The notes under the pieces are model-generated. The model made no database searches. It saw only the letters and a list, made by a program, of their open reading frames with translations, and was not told the origin of the DNA. Shown piece by piece: positions 33,913 through 46,577 of a stretch of DNA of 64,000 nt. This stretch comes from Petrosia ficiformis (taxonomy: Eukaryota > Porifera > Demospongiae > Haplosclerida > Petrosiidae). The stretch covers positions 4,682,460 to 4,746,459 of the forward strand of contig OX345641.1 of NCBI GenBank assembly GCA_947044365.1. The letters run 5' to 3'. The translations under genes and the position numbers were made by a program. Each line of letters starts with the position of its first letter. The first letter of the stretch is position 1.

Positions 33913-36900
33913 ATGAAGGTAGTAGCGTTCTTGGTTGTGTTTGCTGTTGCTTATGCAAAGCCCCTTGATCCTATGAGCTTAAAGGCACTCAGCCAGGAGA
34001 TCATAGATTACACTAATTCTCTCAATACTACCTGGAAAGCTGCTAAGAGCTTGCGGTTTGAGGGAGTCTCTGAGGATTATGTGAAAGGTCTCTGCGGTGT
34101 TTTGCCTGGTGGACCCACGTTGCCAGTTAAGGAAATCACGCCGTTAGAAGATATTCCAGACGAATTCGATGCTCGTACGCAATGGCCGGATTGTCCATCT
34201 ATATCTGATATTAGAGATCAGGGCTCTTGTGGTTCTTGCTGGGTAAGGAAGAAACTAGTTTTAGTCTGTTTGCACGCACACATAATTATTATTGATTTTG
34301 TTATTTCCACAGGCACTAGGTGCAGTTGAAGCCATGAGTGATCGTCATTGTATTCAGTACAAAGAAAAGGTTAATTTATCTGCTGAGGACTTACTTTCAT
34401 GTTGTCGAACATGTGGAAATGGGTATGCAGTATATATATGTAGGATGTGTTCCTTAGGCTAATTTTAATTGTGCGTACTAATTTTTAATCACTAAAATTA
34501 GTACACACTAAAATATAAAATAATAAAATATAAAATTAACACAAGCTAAATCCTAGGTTTTAAAATTTGCTCTATTTAGTTGACAATTAATAATAGGTGA
34601 CATGAGAACAATAATAGTCTCCATTAAGATAGCTCACAATTTTGTTGCAAGTTTACAACAACAATCTCTGTATGTTTACTATGATTTACAAGCAGTAACA
34701 CTAACCAAGAACTTCTCTGCCATTTAATTTCCATAAAATTAATAGTGCATATGTTCTGTAAAATAATCAATAAAGATTTCAACATGTGACTAATTCCAGT
34801 GTATATGTAACTACTACTCCACATGTGTGCAACTTATAGTCAGTTTATAATTAAAAAAACAGTAGTGATAATCAATTGTAGTGTCATTTTTATGAAATGA
34901 CTTAATGATTGACTGACTGTAGTTAGAAATTGAAGTATAAACACAATATTTTAGCAAAATGCTTACATGTGCTCTGATTAACCAGTCATAGTCTGTATAA
35001 TTTTATCATAATATCAGTTCAAAACTAACCAATATGATTGTACAGTAGGTAACAATCCTTAACACTACCATTACAGTATATGTGCCTGTATATATGTCTA
35101 GTATACCTTATATAAACTATGAGGTCACTACAGTACTTTGTACATCACATAGTATTGTAACAGTGCTGTTGTTAGTGTTTAGGGACTGTCTTGTCCACTA
35201 TTATATAATTATTATGAGTATAGATAATGTATATTTATTTTTCTTTTGTAGATGTGAAGGTGGATATCCCCTTTCTGCCTGGTGAGTTTATATTTATTTG
35301 CCTCAAAGGTAACCTTATTAATAACCTGTTTATTCATAATATCACATGATGTGTTGCATCATCATGTCATGAAGCCATGCAAATTTGTATAGTCTGTTAT
35401 ACTGTGTATACATGTAGCATGAGTGGGAGGATAAATTTCACAATTATGGCTTTAGAAATGACTTAATTGCCTGATTTAATATCAACATAGGATTTCAAAA
35501 TTAGTATTGTGTATTATAGCCCTGATATAATATTTTATCAAATACTAATTGAAATGCTTATAAAATTTGAAGAAATATCTGTTTGGTTAAATAGGGTAAT
35601 AAAACAAAAGCCTTGCCACTCAATGCTAACCTGTTACATGTGCTTTGATTAACTCCTCACTCAATTACAATTTGCATAAAAATCCTGTTTTGTGTCATGA
35701 TTGGTTGATTAATTATTAAAATTAATACTAATGATGCTAGCAGGTATTTTGTGCACAGACACTGTGACCACTTGTGACCTTAATATGTGCGAGAAAGTGA
35801 TCAACGACCACCAGTAATCTCATCCTCTGATCAATGAAATATCAATGATGATTTCTGTTATGAACAGCATTCAAGCATTGTGGTACTGGTGAAGCATACA
35901 TGCATCTTCTCCATTTGTTTTTTTTTTTTTTGGTAATAAAGCTACAAACCAGTCATCTTTAAGCCTATGGCTACTTAGTTAATTGAAAAGTGGTGTTTGT
36001 GCCCATAAAACCCCAGTTGCTGTGAAGCTGCTATGATTCCAATTTTACACTATTACATAGTTTATACTATCATCCTACTATATAACTAGTTCAGCTGCTT
36101 ACAGTTGCTCACTCGTTCAATTCTAGCAGTCTCACTTTGTCGTTCTCTGATTGAGCGGACACCATTTTCCATAACCAACTTTGAATACATGGTTGCAGCA
36201 TAGGTGTTTTATATTGTATGTTATGTTTTATATATCATGTTGTAGCTCTATTCATGAGATAGAAAAATCAGAATTACAGTAGTGTGTATACATTCTGAGA
36301 TATACAAGTGCACGTACGAGTATGTGTCTACAGTGTATATGTGCTCTTTAATGCAAGTATTGACTTTATTTATAACTGATATACGTTGATTGCTTCGCTG
36401 ATTTTGCAAATAAGCACTAAATTCTAATTATGAAGTGAAAGAGGAAAGTGAAAAAAATTCTGGTAGTCACTGGGAATGAAACCCAGGGCCACTGACTTCA
36501 GCCACCAGTGCTCTTACCACTGAGCTGTCACTTTAGCCACAAATTGTCTCGCCACTGAGCTACGACAACCAGACAGCCAACAGCACTTCACAATCCTGTA
36601 TATATGTACTGCACAAGTACCACTGCATATTTGATTTGCAATTATCTCTCATTTTTTTCTAATAGGGAATATTGGAAAGATGAAGGTATTGTCACTGGTG
36701 GTCAGTATGATAGTAACGAAGGTTGTCAACCCTACAAAATACCTAAGTGTAATCATCATGAACCTGGTCCCTATGACAACTGCAGTGCTATAATGCATAC
36801 ACCTAAATGTGAGAAAAAATGTGTGGACGGTTATTCAGTTGAGTTTGATAAGGACAAGCATTTAGGAAAATCAGCTTATTCTGTTCGTAGAGATGTCAAG

Positions 36901-39610
36901 GAAATACAAACAGAGATTATGACAAATGGACCAGTTGAGGGTGCCTTCACTGTTTTTGCTGACTTCCCAACATACAAATCAGGTAATTATAAATGTATAT
37001 TTTATATTGACTCACTGAATATAAAAAGGACCTTTCACCCCACCCCCTCCCTATAAAACTCTGACAATCATTATTTGACTATTTCTAAATATAGCCTTTG
37101 CCATTTGTTTACAGTTATTGCTGTGCTTGACATGGCGTAGCAGAGCTTTTTTCATTTATTAGATCAAAAAATGTTCCCTTTAATTATTGAGTTAAAGCTA
37201 TCCAGCATTTTGCATAATTTCCATGGAGCGAACTCTTTACACCTGGTGGATATTCTAATGTTAAGATAAATTATGTAATAGCAAAAAAAATTTATAACTA
37301 ATTTAGGAAATGTGCATATTCAGTGAGTGAATCTAAGGAATGTTGATGGAAACAAGACATATTGAAAAAAAAATTGCTTTATGAATTATGATTACTATGT
37401 ATCAATCATTGGTGAGCGCTAGTGTCTCTACCTTCCTGTGTACTCGAAATCTGGTGCCTGAAGAAGTAAGTGTAACTGCAATCTAAGTGCACAGAAACTG
37501 AGTTACTGAAGTACTCATTCAGGGTTCTAAATGTTCTAAATGGTATTGAGAATAATATTGTTATTCCATGTACATATATCACACTGACAATGTCTAAGTT
37601 TTCGTTTGTAATGTGGACATAAGTTATTATGTAAAAAGACAAGTTTCTCCACGTTCTCCTGTTCTAAGCGAGCTCACTCTTCAGAAACTATCATGCCAAT
37701 GATACTAAAAAGACTTTCCTGTAGTACAGATGTTGCATGACACACAAATATGTCTGCACTGTGTAGTGTCTACCGAGTAGAGGGTATAAAAGACCGTGAT
37801 TCTTCCACTAAGTAAGTGAAGAATCTTTCAATGAAATTTGTGGCTCAGCTTCGTATCTTGATAATTCTCCTTGAGCTTTCTTTTCTACTGAAACAAATCA
37901 GAAGATTGAACTGCTCCAAAACTCTCAACTTAATAGTGCTAGGTTTCTTTGTTCAATTACTGTATAGTCATTACAGTAATCTGTAGTTTATATTGCAAAG
38001 CCTTAATTAAGTATTGCTGTGTGTATTACATGATCTCCTGTTACATTTGCAGGTGTTTATCAACATAAGTCTGGTAGTCCTCTTGGTGGTCATGCTATCA
38101 GGATTCTTGGATGGGGAAGTGAGGGTGGAGTCCCATACTGGTGAGTAATTGTATGTAGTTTATAACTGCACTGTGGGTAATTCATTAATGATTTTGTTAT
38201 GTAATTAATGTACCAATTCCTTGGTCTTTGTAGAAGTGCTGTACGAAAACATATCAGCATTCACTATTGTATCATAATTAAACCACCATGGAAATTACAG
38301 GACTTGAACTGTGATATGCACTCGTAAGATGCTTTAACTATTAATAAATGCTTAAGAAAGTCACTAATGTGTTGGTATTAGCACTTGACTTGCCTTGCTC
38401 GATAGTGTTGTTATCTGGGTTTCAGTTCAATTAAGTGAAGTAGAAGCCTCAGCTATTAAAATTCATATAGCCACGTAAAATTGTGTCATTGTCCTGGAGA
38501 CCACATAATACTTGCCCTGCTGTCATTTTCCTTAAATATGTTCGAAGTCTTATTCACTATATACTACATTATGCATAATGTAATAGTACTCTTCTTCTAT
38601 GTAGGCTAATTGCTAATTCCTGGAACCCAAGCTGGGGTGACAAAGGTACTGTATATGAATTAATAATTAAATCTAAAGTCTATTCACATTAACATTCACA
38701 ATGACTTCAAAAATAGCATAGGATATGTAGTATAGTGTGTAGTTTATTGTCATAAGGTTAATACATGATTATACTGTAAATCAATAATGAAGCAATGGAT
38801 TGATAGGATAGTTATAAGTGTTGGTAAAATATTGTTATTCATTCAAAACTGAAGTTAAGTTGGCAGTACAGAGGCGTTAATGATATATTTTGTTAATATC
38901 ATTGATAATATTAATTTTCATATTCGGAACTATATATTACTTTGTGGTGAAAATGTGAAGTATTTTGCATTTTGCATTTTGCATTTTGCATTTACAAGTT
39001 ACTGAACAGAGTATTACAATTGAGAGAATGTACTTGCGTACAATCAACTGATTTAGCTACATTATAGCAGTGATGGTACCACAGGAATGTAGTGATGCAT
39101 CAGTAACCGGTATTGGGCCATTATTTTTAATGTTGGTATCAGTTATTTCTGAATGTTTTAACTGATATAGTGATAAGTGTACTAATAATGTCATTTCTTG
39201 TGATAATATAAAATTCTTTTATGCTACTCGTAATTATGGAGAAAATGCTCATTTTCATTGAAAGAATCAGAAACCAGAAGTTAGACAGAGTATCGGATTG
39301 GTATTGGTAATTGGTAGAGTAATTGTCAGTTTTTTGGAATATCAGTAATGTATGTCTAATTGTGTTTCCAATCACAAAATGAATAAACATGATATTATCA
39401 ATGAGCAATTGTATGGTTTCTTGCATCCACTGTACCATCGGCACCTTAATTAAAAACATTTATCTGAGGTCATGGTGAAGGTAAATTATATTTAGTTTGT
39501 AATTAAATTATTATAATTTAAATCTAGGTTACTTCAAGATGATACGAGGAAAGGATGACTGTGGTATTGAAGCTGGTATCACAGCTGGATTGGCTAAAGA
39601 GTACAAGTAG
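33913..39610 (+). CDS. CTSB: cathepsin B (copy 2), seven exons
   Basis: Exons: 33913-34242, 34313-34422, 35252-35281, 36666-36982, 38053-38140, 38605-38645, 39528-39610 (999 bp, 332 residues). Exon sizes 2, 3, 5 and 6 equal those of copy 1 (110, 30, 88, 41 bp) and all six intron phases agree, so this is a tandem gene duplication, not a retrocopy. Signal peptide [15 protein letters not shown], propeptide with the same WKAAKS and YVKGLCGVL blocks, catalytic Cys109, His276 and Asn296, and occluding loop KCNHHEPG with two histidines. Predicted active lysosomal or secreted cysteine protease. The main difference is exon 4, which is 12 bp shorter. Intron 3 holds a tRNA-like SINE. Confidence 0.95.
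36440..36580 (-). repeat. tRNA-derived SINE-like element
   Basis: On the minus strand a D-arm GCTCAGTGGTAAGAGC (A box) and a perfect T-arm CTGGGTTTCATTCCCAG (B box region) are spaced as in a tRNA (36462-36533). The acceptor stem does not close and the anticodon loop is too long. A second A-box-like copy (GTAGCTCAGTGGCGAGAC) sits just upstream. It lies in cathepsin B copy 2 intron 3, so a functional tRNA gene is less likely than a SINE head. Confidence 0.6.
38965..38993. repeat. short 7-bp tandem repeat (TTTTGCA)
   Basis: Four adjacent copies of the heptamer within cathepsin B copy 2 intron 6. Confidence 0.85.
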
Positions 39611-41961
39611 AACGCCCAAGAGTAAACTCCCTGTAATTGCTGACCTAATAACTCCTTTGTACATGTTCAGTTTAGAGTCATTACAATGTATTATACACAG
39701 CATTGTAGTTTTTTTTGTAATTATTTGCCTTCCCTTTCAGCTGTCATTATAATAGAAATTGTGAATTAGTTCATATCGCATGATATTGAGCAATCACCTG
39801 TTTGTGTTATCCTGACGCTCGCCCTGAAGTGTCTGGAAATTGTCGTCGTATTGTGTGTGTGTGTGTCTGTCTGTCTGTCCGCAAAAATTTGGGAAAACTA
39901 GGAACATTGGTAGCTCTAACCAGCTCTGGCCAACTTTAAATTATACAAGCATCAAAAATAACAACAGGCTTTTACTAAAACCTTTCGATTATAAAGTTAT
40001 GACAACTCACAGTTACTGTTTCCAGACTTGAGAAGACTCCTGGGGATAACTGCACACATCTAAACAACTACTACTGTATCATGACTATCGCAAGCAAAGC
40101 ACTGCATCAACAATTGATTAGTCTTGCGCATTGCGTAGCCAGAGTGGGAGGGGCTGGCTACTCTCAGTAGCAAATATCATAATTATTGACACTGGAGGTT
40201 ATAATGCCTTACATAACAGACCTATATACTGTAGGCTGGAGTTATTTTAAATAATAGCAGATCTAGAGGTCAAGGTGCAAAAAGCATTGAAATACGTCCT
40301 TGTTCAAGTTTTTCAGCATTAATAATAATTGCACTGGGTTTAAATTCCACACAATGATTGACAAGTTAAGTCATAGTTCAATGATTGTTATAGAGGAGGG
40401 TCAGAGACTAGTTTAACAATGATGTTCATTTTCCAACATGGTTAGGAGGTGTCCACTCAAAACACAAGCCCATAGTTTTCAATAATTACTCTACAATTAA
40501 TGTTGAAAGATAATGCTATGCTTCCTGAACAGAAATTACAGGAAGACATAACTATAAAAATAAGAATTGCTTATTTGTCAAAATGCTATATATCATAATG
40601 AAGATTTCACCATAATTATTTTTATAATTATTATTATCATTTATGAGTTGTAGCTATTCACATAATAATTTATGTATTTTCTTCCACCAAATAGTTTACA
40701 GAATTAGTATATAATATTGAAAGATGTATGAGATAATCATTTGTATTAATGTGTTACATTGTACTGTGTAGTAATAAACCTGTAGAAACCAGATTACGAA
40801 GTACAACAACTTTCACTAATAATACTAAAATGCCAATAACACTGAATCATAAACATAGCCTTTTCTTTCATTAGAACACTCTGCAAGTATTTCTTATATG
40901 TTTCATGGACCAAGTACATTGAAAGAAGGAAAAGAATGGAGAGAGTCACAGAGAGAGAGAGAGGGAGAGAGAGACGAAAGAGAAAAGAAGACAGATGTTA
41001 TTAGTCGTCTGGAATTTCTTGGTTGTGCTGACTCAGCATGCCATGTGATTATTTAGTCCAAACACTTGGTCATTCAAAATCAGCATGTCATGTGATTATT
41101 TAGCACATGTCATTCAAAATTGTGTGCTGCCATTGCATGCCAACAGCAAAATATTAGACACTGATTGCTTTCCCATGCCAACTGCCAGTCAAAGGATATC
41201 AAATAACAATGGTAGATCCATGCACTGGCCGGGTATAACATAGGCTTCTTTCTGAGTTGGTAAACTAACGAACACATCTTTCTCACTCACAAACCTTTCC
41301 AAACATCTATTCTGTGGCTGACTGTAGTATTGGTGTTTTCGGACACACCTTCTTACCATAGTTATAAGTTTAACATTAGGTGTAGTGAAAAGAATGGGAA
41401 CAACTAGTATATGAAAATGATGATTAAAGTTGTTGGTCCTTCTAAACTAGTTTTCTGGAAATGAGACTACATAATTGCATAGAATATTTAGGCATTAATA
41501 GATCAAGAGCCCACATACACTTTAATTTGTTCTCAAGTTCAGACAATCATATAATTCTAACTGTGTACATGTCTTCCAGTAAATGACATTTGAATTGATG
41601 TAGATTGATGGACATGGCAATATGGAATTAATACTGAGAAGAATATAACATGTCACTGTGTTATGTAATCTGCCTCACATTACTTGTCATTAAAGTATGG
41701 TATTTATTACTGAAATACTGTTGGTATATATTATATTAATTACTTCAAATACAAGATTCAATAATAATTATAATTATAACATTATAATTACAGCAATTTT
41801 GTAAACAAAGAAATGTAATATACAATATAATCATAATTCATATGTATACATAAAAAGTTATAGTCAGTATTGCTATAATTATTATCCACGAACAATCACT
41901 AAAATCTGACATACTTATAAATAAAATCAGCGTCATTATGTTATAAATGCAAAGCCTCTTA
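39611..41961. other. convergent intergenic region; repeats only
   Basis: Lies between the 3' ends of cathepsin B copy 2 and the large minus-strand membrane protein gene. It holds a dispersed repeat B copy (39800-40060), a GA-rich microsatellite (about 40949-40975) and a short direct repeat ('tcagcatg.catgtgattatttag', 41033-41058 and 41081-41105). No gene is recognised. Confidence 0.6.
39800..40060 (+). repeat. dispersed repeat B copy
   Basis: (GT)n and GTCTGTCTGTC tract, then 'aactaggaacattggtagctc', 'caaaaataacaacagg' and 'aaagttatgacaactcac', the same order as at 3201-3400. Confidence 0.75.
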
Positions 41962-44900
41962 TTAGTTCCTTTCTTCTTTAGATAATTCAATGGGTAACCA
42001 AGAATGCTCAGTAGAAATATCTTTTGTTCTTAAATGAACTTTATCACCTCTTATTGATATTGATGAAGATCTTGGAATAATGGGAGATTCAATGATATGA
42101 TATGAGGCTTCGGGGTCAAACTCCTCATTGTCATGATATTCTCTAGAGCCTTGTAGAATATGAATCAGTGGTTCTCTGTCTTCATTAAAGTTGTGCATTT
42201 GCACAATAGGATCCTCATTATTTATTCGTGGATATGATTCTGGATGTACATCATTTACAGAAACTGTGTAGCTTTTATGCTCATTGTACTTTGTTTTCAA
42301 CTTCGAAAAAAATGGCATGGATATTAGGATTACAAGATATAGAACTGGAATAAATACTAGAATATATGTTATCGCATCCCTAGCTTTGGAAGCATCTGAA
42401 AAAAATGCATCAGCTGTTTCACCATATAAGATTGGAATGAATGCTAAGTCTGCCAGTAATATTGTATCACTAATATTAAGCCATTTATTAGCGTATGGTT
42501 GTAGAGCAGTGTGGAAAATGACTATACCAATTGAAATCATTTGTATCGTGTAGTAGATGAAAACAAAATTAGTTGTTGGATTCAGAAGGATGATGAGATA
42601 CACCTGACGACATAAAAAATAAAAGCCAGCCATCCATCGAAATCTTTCCTTATAACATCCTTGAAATTCATCAAGAAATGGTTTAATTTTTGTCAAGTTG
42701 AAACGACGCATCAAAAGAGGAGCAAAAAGTAAAAGAAGTGCAAACGGGAATATTATGAACACTTCTACTGATATTGCTATTAATGACCAGAGAATGTGTA
42801 ACCCTTGAAAGTAAGGAAGACTAGGATCAACTGCAATAAAATAACGATTGACTCCTTTAATATAGAATAAATTAAGAATTTTAATGCTAGTTTCTGTCAG
42901 TGAAGTAAATGAGAGTAAAGATAGAATGGTAATTGCTCTAACAGGTGTATTATGACTGAAGTTTAGTTTCACAGGACAGTACTTTATGAGAAATATTATA
43001 GCTAGTACAATGAAACAAGTAATAATTGGATAAAGGTATTGTATTGGCAGTTGATTCAATGGAGATATGTTGCTTGAAAAACAGATTGGTATTCTTCCTA
43101 GAAACTGAGGTCTCACTTGTGTAAAACTTTCAAAAAGTGAAGTGATTAAAAAAATTTGCGTGTTAGAAATATTAGGAGGAATGAGATATTGGACAATACT
43201 GAAATAGTAGATGAAACAATACATGTAACCCGAGGTTATACGATAGCCAAACTTCAGTATTACAATCACCAATATGATTAATATCACAGGAAATGCAATC
43301 GATAATAGCAAAACAATAGCTACATTACCTGAAGTGCAGGTATGGCTAGGTTCACATTGAAATGCTCCATAAGTAAATGAGTAACCAGGCTTGCATTGTG
43401 TGCATAGAATACCCGCTCTGTTTCCTGCACACTGTTCATCTTGGTTGTTTGATAAAATGCATAACTCAGTCTGACGACCTACAGTACAAGTATCACATTC
43501 ACCACTGGAGCTCTTACAATATGATGTAGAACAAGAGACCAAAGCATTATAACCATTGTCTACTTCACCATACCAGTAACCTTGTTCAATGCATGCAATA
43601 GGTCGTCCATTTCTATCTCCACAGATTATACCACTATCATCCACACACATGCATAGCATCAGTGTTGTATTATAATAGTATCCCAACTCACAAGATTGAA
43701 AATTCAGAATGACAGTAATTGGTGACACGTTGTCTTCATTATTAATGAATATTAAGGAATAATTTGTAGCAGAGATGTCACTTGTTAATTCTTTACCTGT
43801 AAAAAAGAGATTTGTTAATGTTGTTCCATTGCCTATAGTAATAGTTGGTAATCCATTTAATGTGATGTCAGCATTCCTGGTAAAAGCTGTTCCGTTAATA
43901 GTCAAAAGCACATCTGTTGTTAAGGTTGCCACATTACCATAATAATCAAGTATTATAGCGTTGATGGTGATTGACTCACCAAGAGTTACATTTAAGTACC
44001 AAACTCCATCAATTCCTTCAATAGGATCTAGAAAAGTTATATTTGTGGCTTTTGTAGCAACTTGAATAGAGGTGTCTGGAATGTATACGTATTTTATGTC
44101 AGGAACATGCAGTTCCTCATTGCATTGTTCAGTTGGCGTAGAAATATATATAGCACTCCCAGCAGCTGTAGCCATATTATCTGTAAAGTTTAAAGTTGTA
44201 TAATTCTCACTTTGTTCCAATAAAATTATGCAATGTTTATCAGTTGTTTCCTGCGGGCCTTGATAGATACCACCACCATATATTGCTCTATTTGAAAGGA
44301 ATTTGATAGTTGAAAATTCCAACAAAATAATGAGACCTCCTTGAGTTAATGATATACCAGCACCAGAATAAGCATGGTTACCAGTGAAGGCTAAATCTTT
44401 AATTCCTCCAGCTGATTGCTCTAAACAAAGAGCTGAAGCTTGATTATATGTAAAGTTTGTTGTTTTTAAGATAACCAAAAGTCCATGAAAATATGTAGTG
44501 CAGACAGTTTTATCATATAACCTATACATGGGCAGTATGTTATATGAGATGTCACAAGCACTGAAGAATACTGCAATGTTAACGGAAAAATAGTTTGCAT
44601 AGGAATACATTACAACTGAATAGGATGCCATATTTTGTCTGAAAGAGCAATTGTTGAAATGGATCAATGAACTATTGAAACAACTAACTAAAGTATACCC
44701 AAATATTCTATGGTAGATAGCACCACCATATAAAATGGCCATATTACCAAGAAACTCACAGTTATGAAATACTATATAATCACTCAAACATTGTGATACA
44801 CTGTCTGCAGTAGGAAAATGTTGAAATAGTGTAACTGCTCCTCCATTATTGGCATTATTATTAATAAAATGAGTATTCTTGACAGCAACAAAGGTGCCAT

Positions 44901-45576
44901 TGGCAGTTGTATATGTTTCTATGAATAAAGAAGAAGAGTTTGTTTCAGAGCTTGAAATATGTAATCCAGATCCAATAAACACACAGTCCAATATGCTTAC
45001 AGAATAGAAAGGTACATCAATTGACTCTATATTGTTAATCTTTACTGAGGAGCCAGAACTTTCAATGAACTGACATCCTGTAATCTCAACTGATGTACAG
45101 TTATAAAAGTGGAGAAATGTTCCAGAGGTTGTTCCACAATTTGTCCAAAGCATATTCTTCATTACAAACTTACTAACAGAGTTAAAAGTTAAGCTGTTGT
45201 TATTAGTGCAGATAATGTTAGTACCAATTAATCCATCAAACAGAATTTGTGAATAATTTTTGAATGAAAAGCTCTCTTCCAGTTCCAGTGTTACAGTACT
45301 ATTTTCTAAACCAAGGCTGAAGGTAACAGTTGATATATTTTGTTGCAGCAGTATTACGATAGAAAAAGCATCATCCAGGTCATTGCATAGAAAAACATTT
45401 TCTGAGATTCTGCAGCATCCAGTTGAGTTAGTGGTATTAGAATTATCACTACTAAGATTAGGTTTTAAAGTGTACGTTATACTCACAAGTGGGTTTATTG
45501 GACATTGGGAGGTATCACTGGAGATAAATTGCAGTAGCAATATCACTGAAAGGAGCAGAAGAGTTGCAAAATACAT
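41962..45576 (-). CDS. Pmp-like beta-helix ectodomain, multi-pass membrane protein (paralogue 1)
   Basis: A single 1204-residue frame with ATG and N-terminal signal peptide (about 1-20). Residues 80-480 are a Ser/Thr/Asn-rich repetitive region with GGAVTLF, GGAIYH, GAGISL and GGGIYQG turns and spaced N-glycosylation sites, typical of right-handed beta-helix or polymorphic-outer-membrane-protein-like repeats. A beta-rich stretch (about 490-625) is followed by a Cys-rich stalk (about 628-745) containing ACIEQGYWYG and EGF-like C-x-x-C spacing. About nine hydrophobic segments (about 750-1095) include HNTPVRA and LTKIKPFLDEFQGCYKERFRW motifs, and an acidic 110-residue tail follows. Probably a plasma-membrane receptor or channel-like protein. 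The membrane part vaguely recalls fungal TRP-like domains, but that is not established. The function is unknown. ATG follows a TCTCTGTAG acceptor-like site, so a 5' UTR intron is possible. Confidence 0.85.
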   Translation of the reverse strand: MYFATLLLLSVILLLQFISSDTSQCPINPLVSITYTLKPNLSSDNSNTTNSTGCCRISENVFLCNDLDDAFSIVILLQQNISTVTFSLGLENSTVTLELEESFSFKNYSQILFDGLIGTNIICTNNNSLTFNSVSKFVMKNMLWTNCGTTSGTFLHFYNCTSVEITGCQFIESSGSSVKINNIESIDVPFYSVSILDCVFIGSGLHISSSETNSSSLFIETYTTANGTFVAVKNTHFINNNANNGGAVTLFQHFPTADSVSQCLSDYIVFHNCEFLGNMAILYGGAIYHRIFGYTLVSCFNSSLIHFNNCSFRQNMASYSVVMYSYANYFSVNIAVFFSACDISYNILPMYRLYDKTVCTTYFHGLLVILKTTNFTYNQASALCLEQSAGGIKDLAFTGNHAYSGAGISLTQGGLIILLEFSTIKFLSNRAIYGGGIYQGPQETTDKHCIILLEQSENYTTLNFTDNMATAAGSAIYISTPTEQCNEELHVPDIKYVYIPDTSIQVATKATNITFLDPIEGIDGVWYLNVTLGESITINAIILDYYGNVATLTTDVLLTINGTAFTRNADITLNGLPTITIGNGTTLTNLFFTGKELTSDISATNYSLIFINNEDNVSPITVILNFQSCELGYYYNTTLMLCMCVDDSGIICGDRNGRPIACIEQGYWYGEVDNGYNALVSCSTSYCKSSSGECDTCTVGRQTELCILSNNQDEQCAGNRAGILCTQCKPGYSFTYGAFQCEPSHTCTSGNVAIVLLLSIAFPVILIILVIVILKFGYRITSGYMYCFIYYFSIVQYLIPPNISNTQIFLITSLFESFTQVRPQFLGRIPICFSSNISPLNQLPIQYLYPIITCFIVLAIIFLIKYCPVKLNFSHNTPVRAITILSLLSFTSLTETSIKILNLFYIKGVNRYFIAVDPSLPYFQGLHILWSLIAISVEVFIIFPFALLLLFAPLLMRRFNLTKIKPFLDEFQGCYKERFRWMAGFYFLCRQVYLIILLNPTTNFVFIYYTIQMISIGIVIFHTALQPYANKWLNISDTILLADLAFIPILYGETADAFFSDASKARDAITYILVFIPVLYLVILISMPFFSKLKTKYNEHKSYTVSVNDVHPESYPRINNEDPIVQMHNFNEDREPLIHILQGSREYHDNEEFDPEASYHIIESPIIPRSSSISIRGDKVHLRTKDISTEHSWLPIELSKEERN

Positions 45577-45950
45577 CCTACAGAGACAAAGTCACAATTA
45601 TAAAGTAAATACACTAGTTGACATACCTTGAATATGGGGTGTGTAAGATAAACAATCTATAATATGAATCAAATAATAGGCATTTTATTCATAGCTAGGG
45701 CGGTATAATTATAAAAGTGCATATACTCATATGACTGATATAGCTGTCATTTTCCATAGTAATGACAACGGAAAGTGATCTTTTTTCTTGAGTGATTATA
45801 AGATTGGTATATAGAGATTCTTCAAAGATTATAATTGATAATGTATCAAACTAGGTCTAGTTAGAAGAAGCTGAACAATTATAAACATCCCAATACAAAT
45901 TTGACGTGTATAACATTGTGTAACCATGGCAGCACACATCTGGCTTCTGG

Positions 45951-45990
45951 TCAACCATAGATAGTAAAGGAGAGGGATTGGAAACGAGCG
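45951..45990 (-). promoter_or_regulatory. conserved leader/promoter segment, inverted copy at 49406-49446
   Basis: The segment reads, on the minus strand, CGTTTCCAATCCCTCTCCTT then TACTATCTATGG. The same text with very few changes occurs on the plus strand at 49406-49446, just before paralogue 2. Weaker similarity continues on the gene side (AGCCAGATGTG versus AGCCGGATGTG). Most likely a shared 5' leader or core promoter kept after duplication. A transposon terminal repeat is the alternative, but no target duplication is seen. Confidence 0.6.
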
Positions 45991-46049
45991 GTGGGTGTGG
46001 TTACGTTTATACACACATTTATATATACCATTATGGAACAATAGGCGAG

Positions 46050-46061
46050 TTTCGCGCGAAA
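46050..46061. promoter_or_regulatory. palindromic E2F-like site
   Basis: TTTCGCGCGAAA is a perfect palindrome containing two E2F consensus cores (TTTCGCGC) in opposite orientation, in the upstream region of the minus-strand membrane protein gene. Confidence 0.45.
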
Positions 46062-46289
46062 CAAGAGGCAGGCCTCTGCCAGCCAACAAAACACGCACAA
46101 AAACACTCTCTCTGTAGCCATTTAACAGTCCAGAATTACACAACTACTGTATATTTTCAAGAAAACAGTGAAGTAAACACCTGTATACAGGCAAGCAATA
46201 TGTTTTAATAGGAAATTCATGTATTTTAACATTGTACAACAGAGTTAGAGTAGATTTAAATTCAGTCCTCTCGAGCATCCCTCCATAGG

Positions 46290-46577
46290 GTCGACGTTTT
46301 GTACCTCTAACTGAAAACAAAAAAGGTTACATTCATTACAATTAATATTAATACAAACTACAATAAATTATACACTGGATTAAAAAAGTCAGGTCTTCAG
46401 AGGTCAAACAATGAAGGCACTATGCGTTCTTATTCTTTGTTCCAGAGGATCGTGGTTTTGTACCTCTAACTTAAAAAAAAAAGATTACATCATTATTATT
46501 TTGTATTAACACAAACTATAATAAATTATACATGGGATTAACAGGGTTTGGTCTTCGTAGGGCAAACAATGAAGGTC
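46290..46577 (+). repeat. two diverged tandem copies of a ~135-bp segment
   Basis: Both copies share 'ttttgtacctctaact', 'acaaactaYaataaattatac' and 'caaacaatgaagg' in the same order. Origin unknown; upstream of the P-like transposase gene. Confidence 0.75.

Noticed and set aside
36462..36533. Functional tRNA gene on the minus strand
   Set aside because: Acceptor stem does not pair and the anticodon loop is too long; SINE head is more likely.
45260..45631. 123-codon plus-strand frame antisense to the signal-peptide region of the membrane protein
   Set aside because: Shadow of the 1204-codon gene on the other strand; Ser-rich because of the complementary codon pattern.
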